DNA of 34,357 nucleotides from Treponema sp. (GTDB lineage Bacteria; Spirochaetota; Spirochaetia; Treponematales; Treponemataceae): assembly GCA_016293645.1 (NCBI GenBank), contig JAEDDW010000015.1, positions 1-34,357 on the forward strand, given 5' to 3'. A model generated the notes under the pieces. It saw nothing but the letters and a program-made list of their open reading frames with translations, made no database searches and was not told the DNA's origin. This document shows, piece after piece, positions 32,085-34,357 of this stretch. Position 1 is the first letter of the stretch. Each line of letters opens with the position of its first letter. A program made the translations under genes and the position numbers.

Positions 32085-32971
32085 GAAAAATATTGCGCAA
32101 ATTCAGGGTAAATGTCGATGTAGTCCTTTACGGCCCTGTCATAGCAGGAAGCGCGGCATATAAAAAGAATTTGGGCTTTGTCAAGGCACATGAGTTCGGA
32201 AGGTGAGAATGCAACTGCCTTGAGGTTTTTGTCATTGAACAGGGAGTTGTATTTTGCAGATCCAATTGAAAGAATTTTCATTACGAAGCCTGAACATGCA
32301 AATTTATAGTCCTTTTCTAAATAGGTTGCATAATCTGAATCAAGAACTATGGGCTCAAAGTCGCGGTTAAAATCGTAGTTTTTTAGTGCCCTTCTTGCTT
32401 TTCCGTGCTTAATTGGCACTGAAAGTGCGCTTGCCTTTGAGAATTTAAAGTCTTTTTTTGGGTTCAGGCTGTATTCAAGAAGCCTTTTGCAGTTTTCCCA
32501 GTCTTCGGGGCTTACGGGAACTGCCATTACTGCGCAGGAAGTTTTGTTCATGTCTATTCGCTGGAAATAGATGTTTTCTTCCGGAGATTGTAACTTTTCA
32601 ACCTTGACCTGGTTTTTCCCTCGGGTGGTGATTCCAACAAAGTCATCGTCAAGCGTGCAGTTCATTGACGTGTGGGTGTAAATGTTTCCGTCTGTTCCAT
32701 GCCCCATGATGCTTGCTGTTCCACGCCAGACGTATAGAAATTTTGAACCCTTTTTGTAGTTTATGTGGTGAAGCCTTATGAAGATGAACCTTTGGTTTTC
32801 AAAATCCTCTTTTGTGTATTCAAGGTTCCTGTTTATTTGGGTTATGTAGTTCTCTTCATATGGCTCGGCCTTTTCAAAATTACGCTGAAGGGAACTTGTC
32901 GTTCTGCACGATGCAAGTAATGCCGAAACTAAAACCAATAATGCTGATTTTGATACTCTCTTTTTTAACAT
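32075..32971 (-). CDS. Lipoprotein, YiiX-like permuted NlpC/P60 protein
   Basis: 298 residues from ATG 32971. The signal peptide is LKKRVSKSALLVLVSALLASC with a good lipobox (LLASC). The mature part has GHGTDGNIYTHTSMNCTLDDDFVGI, holding a possible catalytic His, and far downstream YKFACSGFVMKIL, holding a possible catalytic Cys. A His before a Cys in this order is the arrangement of circularly permuted papain-like enzymes of the YiiX group, which cleave peptide or amide bonds in cell-wall or lipid substrates. The family call is by pattern only. The longer frame from 33043 adds 24 residues with no signal-peptide logic, so the inner ATG is preferred. There is no ribosome binding site; TAGAAT lies 7 bases upstream. 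Confidence 0.6.
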   Translation of the reverse strand: MLKKRVSKSALLVLVSALLASCRTTSSLQRNFEKAEPYEENYITQINRNLEYTKEDFENQRFIFIRLHHINYKKGSKFLYVWRGTASIMGHGTDGNIYTHTSMNCTLDDDFVGITTRGKNQVKVEKLQSPEENIYFQRIDMNKTSCAVMAVPVSPEDWENCKRLLEYSLNPKKDFKFSKASALSVPIKHGKARRALKNYDFNRDFEPIVLDSDYATYLEKDYKFACSGFVMKILSIGSAKYNSLFNDKNLKAVAFSPSELMCLDKAQILFICRASCYDRAVKDYIDIYPEFAQYFSKK

Positions 32972-32978
32972 GGGAGAG

Positions 32979-32984
32979 ATTCTA
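32979..32984 (-). promoter_or_regulatory. -10 box 7 bases before the lipoprotein ATG
   Basis: TAGAAT on the minus strand (32984-32979) ends 7 bases before ATG 32971. TTTTCA lies 17 bp further upstream as a weak -35. It predicts a leaderless mRNA. Confidence 0.4.
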
Positions 32985-33072
32985 CAACAAAATTCAGATG
33001 TTGAAAATCTGATTGCGCAAAATTGACAAATAAATCCTTCCATATTTTACTTTTTCCCGTCAATTCATTAAA

Positions 33073-34357
33073 ATGTCTTCCATTATGAAAGCATCTCAAA
33101 TTTCTTTTAGAACATTACGTGAAGCCCCGGCAGAGGCTCAGATTTCAAGTCATCAGCTTATGATGAGGGCTGATCTTATCCGCAAACTTGGTAACGGTCT
33201 TTACACATACATGCCGCTCGGACTTAAGGCATACCGCAAGGTTGAAAACATCATTAAGGAAGAATGGAACAACATCGGTGCCCAGGAATTCAAGCCTACT
33301 GTCATTGTTCCGGGTGAAATCTGGAAGGAAAGCGGCCGTTGGGACACAATGGGTCCTCAGATGCTCAAGGCAAAGAACCGCGGAGAACAGGATATGGTTG
33401 TTTCTCCAACAGCAGAAGAAGCTTACACTGCAATCATGCGCCAGGGACTTACTTCATACAAGCAGCTCCCGATCAACGCATACCAGATCAACACAAAATA
33501 CCGCGATGAAATCCGCCCTCGCTACGGTGTAATGCGCGGCCGTGAATTCAACATGGCTGACGGTTATTCCCTCCATGCAGACGACGAATCTTTGGATGCA
33601 ACATACCAGGATTATGCAAAGGCATACCACAGGATCTTCAAGCGCCTTGGCCTTAAGATCATTCCAGTTAAGGCTGACACTGGTGCCATGGGTGGTTCAG
33701 GTTCAGAAGAATTCATGGTGGAAAGCCCGATCGGTGACGACACACTCATTCTTTGTGACTGCGGTTATGCTGCCAACGTTGAAAAGGCTGCATGTAAGGA
33801 AGATACTCCTGCAATGACAAAGACTGATGCTGCAATTGAAGAAGTTGCGACACCAAATGTTTTCTCGATCGAAGATATGGAAAAATTCTTCGGCACATCT
33901 TCAAAGAACTTCATCAAGGCTCTTGTTTACCGCGTAATCAATTCTTCCCTTGACCTTTCAAAAGCTCCGCATTGCGAAAATCTTAAGGTAGTAAAGGAAG
34001 ACAAGTTCACATTCTATCCTGTTTCATACGCATGTGTTCTTATCCGCGGCGACCTTGAGGTAAACGAAGCAAAGCTTGCAGGCCTCCTCAAGGCTTCTGA
34101 AGTTGTTCTTGCAGACGATGAAGAAATCATGATGATCGCTGGTGCACCGCACGGTTTCGTTGGTCCAGTAAGCGTTAAGTGCCCGATCATTCAGGATCTT
34201 AGCGTTAACAACATGCACGATGCCTATGCAGGTTCAGGAAAGGAAGGCTTCCATATCAAGCATGTAGAACCAGGCCGCGACTACACGGCATACATCAACG
34301 CGGATGTCCGCACTGTCAAGGAAGGGGATACATGTCCTCACTGCGGCGGAAAATTCC
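33073..34357 (+). CDS. proS: Prolyl-tRNA synthetase, cut by the window end
   Basis: Class II enzyme charging tRNA-Pro with proline. About 428 residues are visible of an expected 570-620. Motif 1 is LRKLGNGLYTYMPLG-like (here IRKLGNGLYTYMPLGLKA). Motif 2 is INTKYRDEIRPRYGVMRGREF. The ADTGAMGGSGSEEFM segment then leads into the bacterial-type insertion (editing) domain, starting about 220, with FYPVSYACVLIRGD and AGAPHGFVGPV. This is the long ProS class that clears Ala-tRNA-Pro. Motif 3 and the anticodon-binding domain lie beyond the window. CPHCGGKF at the right end is a Cys pair also seen in other ProS. Both ATG 33073 and in-frame ATG 33085 lack a Shine-Dalgarno sequence; the family start MKASQISFRTL favours 33085. 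A TTGACA at 33023-33028 may be its -35 box. Confidence 0.92.
   Translation, partial: MSSIMKASQISFRTLREAPAEAQISSHQLMMRADLIRKLGNGLYTYMPLGLKAYRKVENIIKEEWNNIGAQEFKPTVIVPGEIWKESGRWDTMGPQMLKAKNRGEQDMVVSPTAEEAYTAIMRQGLTSYKQLPINAYQINTKYRDEIRPRYGVMRGREFNMADGYSLHADDESLDATYQDYAKAYHRIFKRLGLKIIPVKADTGAMGGSGSEEFMVESPIGDDTLILCDCGYAANVEKAACKEDTPAMTKTDAAIEEVATPNVFSIEDMEKFFGTSSKNFIKALVYRVINSSLDLSKAPHCENLKVVKEDKFTFYPVSYACVLIRGDLEVNEAKLAGLLKASEVVLADDEEIMMIAGAPHGFVGPVSVKCPIIQDLSVNNMHDAYAGSGKEGFHIKHVEPGRDYTAYINADVRTVKEGDTCPHCGGKF

Overview
The window looks like a chromosomal segment of an anaerobic spirochaete, most likely a Treponema of the gut or rumen type. This is an inference from gene content and protein style, not from a marker gene: spirochaete-type lipoproteins, FliS and a FlgN-like chaperone, c-di-GMP enzymes, a CBS-PP2C phosphatase, RpoN next to HPF, and a secreted GH16 beta-glucanase. 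Base composition is moderate, with AT-rich intergenic regions. leuB, lysA and proS use a visibly more biased, high-expression type of codon set than the rest. I see no tRNA, rRNA, CRISPR array, transposase or phage gene.

Layout. 1-800 is a decayed stretch. It holds an inverted repeat, the 3' end of an MgtA-type P-type ATPase and the DNA-binding half of an OmpR-type response regulator. Next come leuB (938-2023), with a tandem-repeat operator candidate and a 5' hairpin, and a soluble hybrid histidine kinase (2168-4360). A convergent EAL phosphodiesterase with a dead GGDEF domain (5770-4406) follows, then the addB-addA recombination nuclease operon (12496-6011). Then come an orphan OadB-type decarboxylase beta subunit (12624-13742), repeat element 1, lysA, and the GH16 lipoprotein gene with strong terminators on both sides. 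The next unit is a two-gene membrane redox pair (CcdA/UreH-like plus NapH-like ferredoxin, 16266-18047), followed by repeat element 2. A TPR exported protein, a LytTR regulator with its DUF3021-like membrane partner, and a CBS-PP2C phosphatase follow.

On the minus strand, rpoN and hpf run leftward from 23902. Divergent from them are a DUF1015 gene, a four-helix membrane protein, and parA-parB. An HD-GYP phosphodiesterase converges on parB. A lamin-tail-like lipoprotein gene is divergent from it. A minus-strand set then encodes a YiiX-like lipoprotein, FliS, a FlgN-like protein and a DTW-domain tRNA modifying enzyme. The window ends inside proS.

How the parts work together. Two c-di-GMP phosphodiesterases of different families (EAL and HD-GYP), a hybrid kinase and a PP2C phosphatase suggest a signalling-rich organism in which flagellar assembly (fliS/flgN) is one output. 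The cross-gene pattern I find most notable is that five genes without a Shine-Dalgarno sequence have a sigma70-type -10 box ending exactly 6 or 7 bases before the start codon. They are rpoN, the DUF1015 gene, the HD-GYP gene, the CcdA-like gene and the YiiX-like lipoprotein gene. Their mRNAs would be leaderless. A second notable item is a pair of related non-coding elements (13762-13840 and 18053-18256) with shared termini.

The gene-free gaps of about 200 bp or more are 793-937 with its flanks, 5771-6010, 13743-13940, 18048-18295 and 20403-20609. All but the last hold elements described in the feature list. In 20403-20609 I see only AT-rich sequence and a GGAG-type ribosome binding site before the phosphatase gene.
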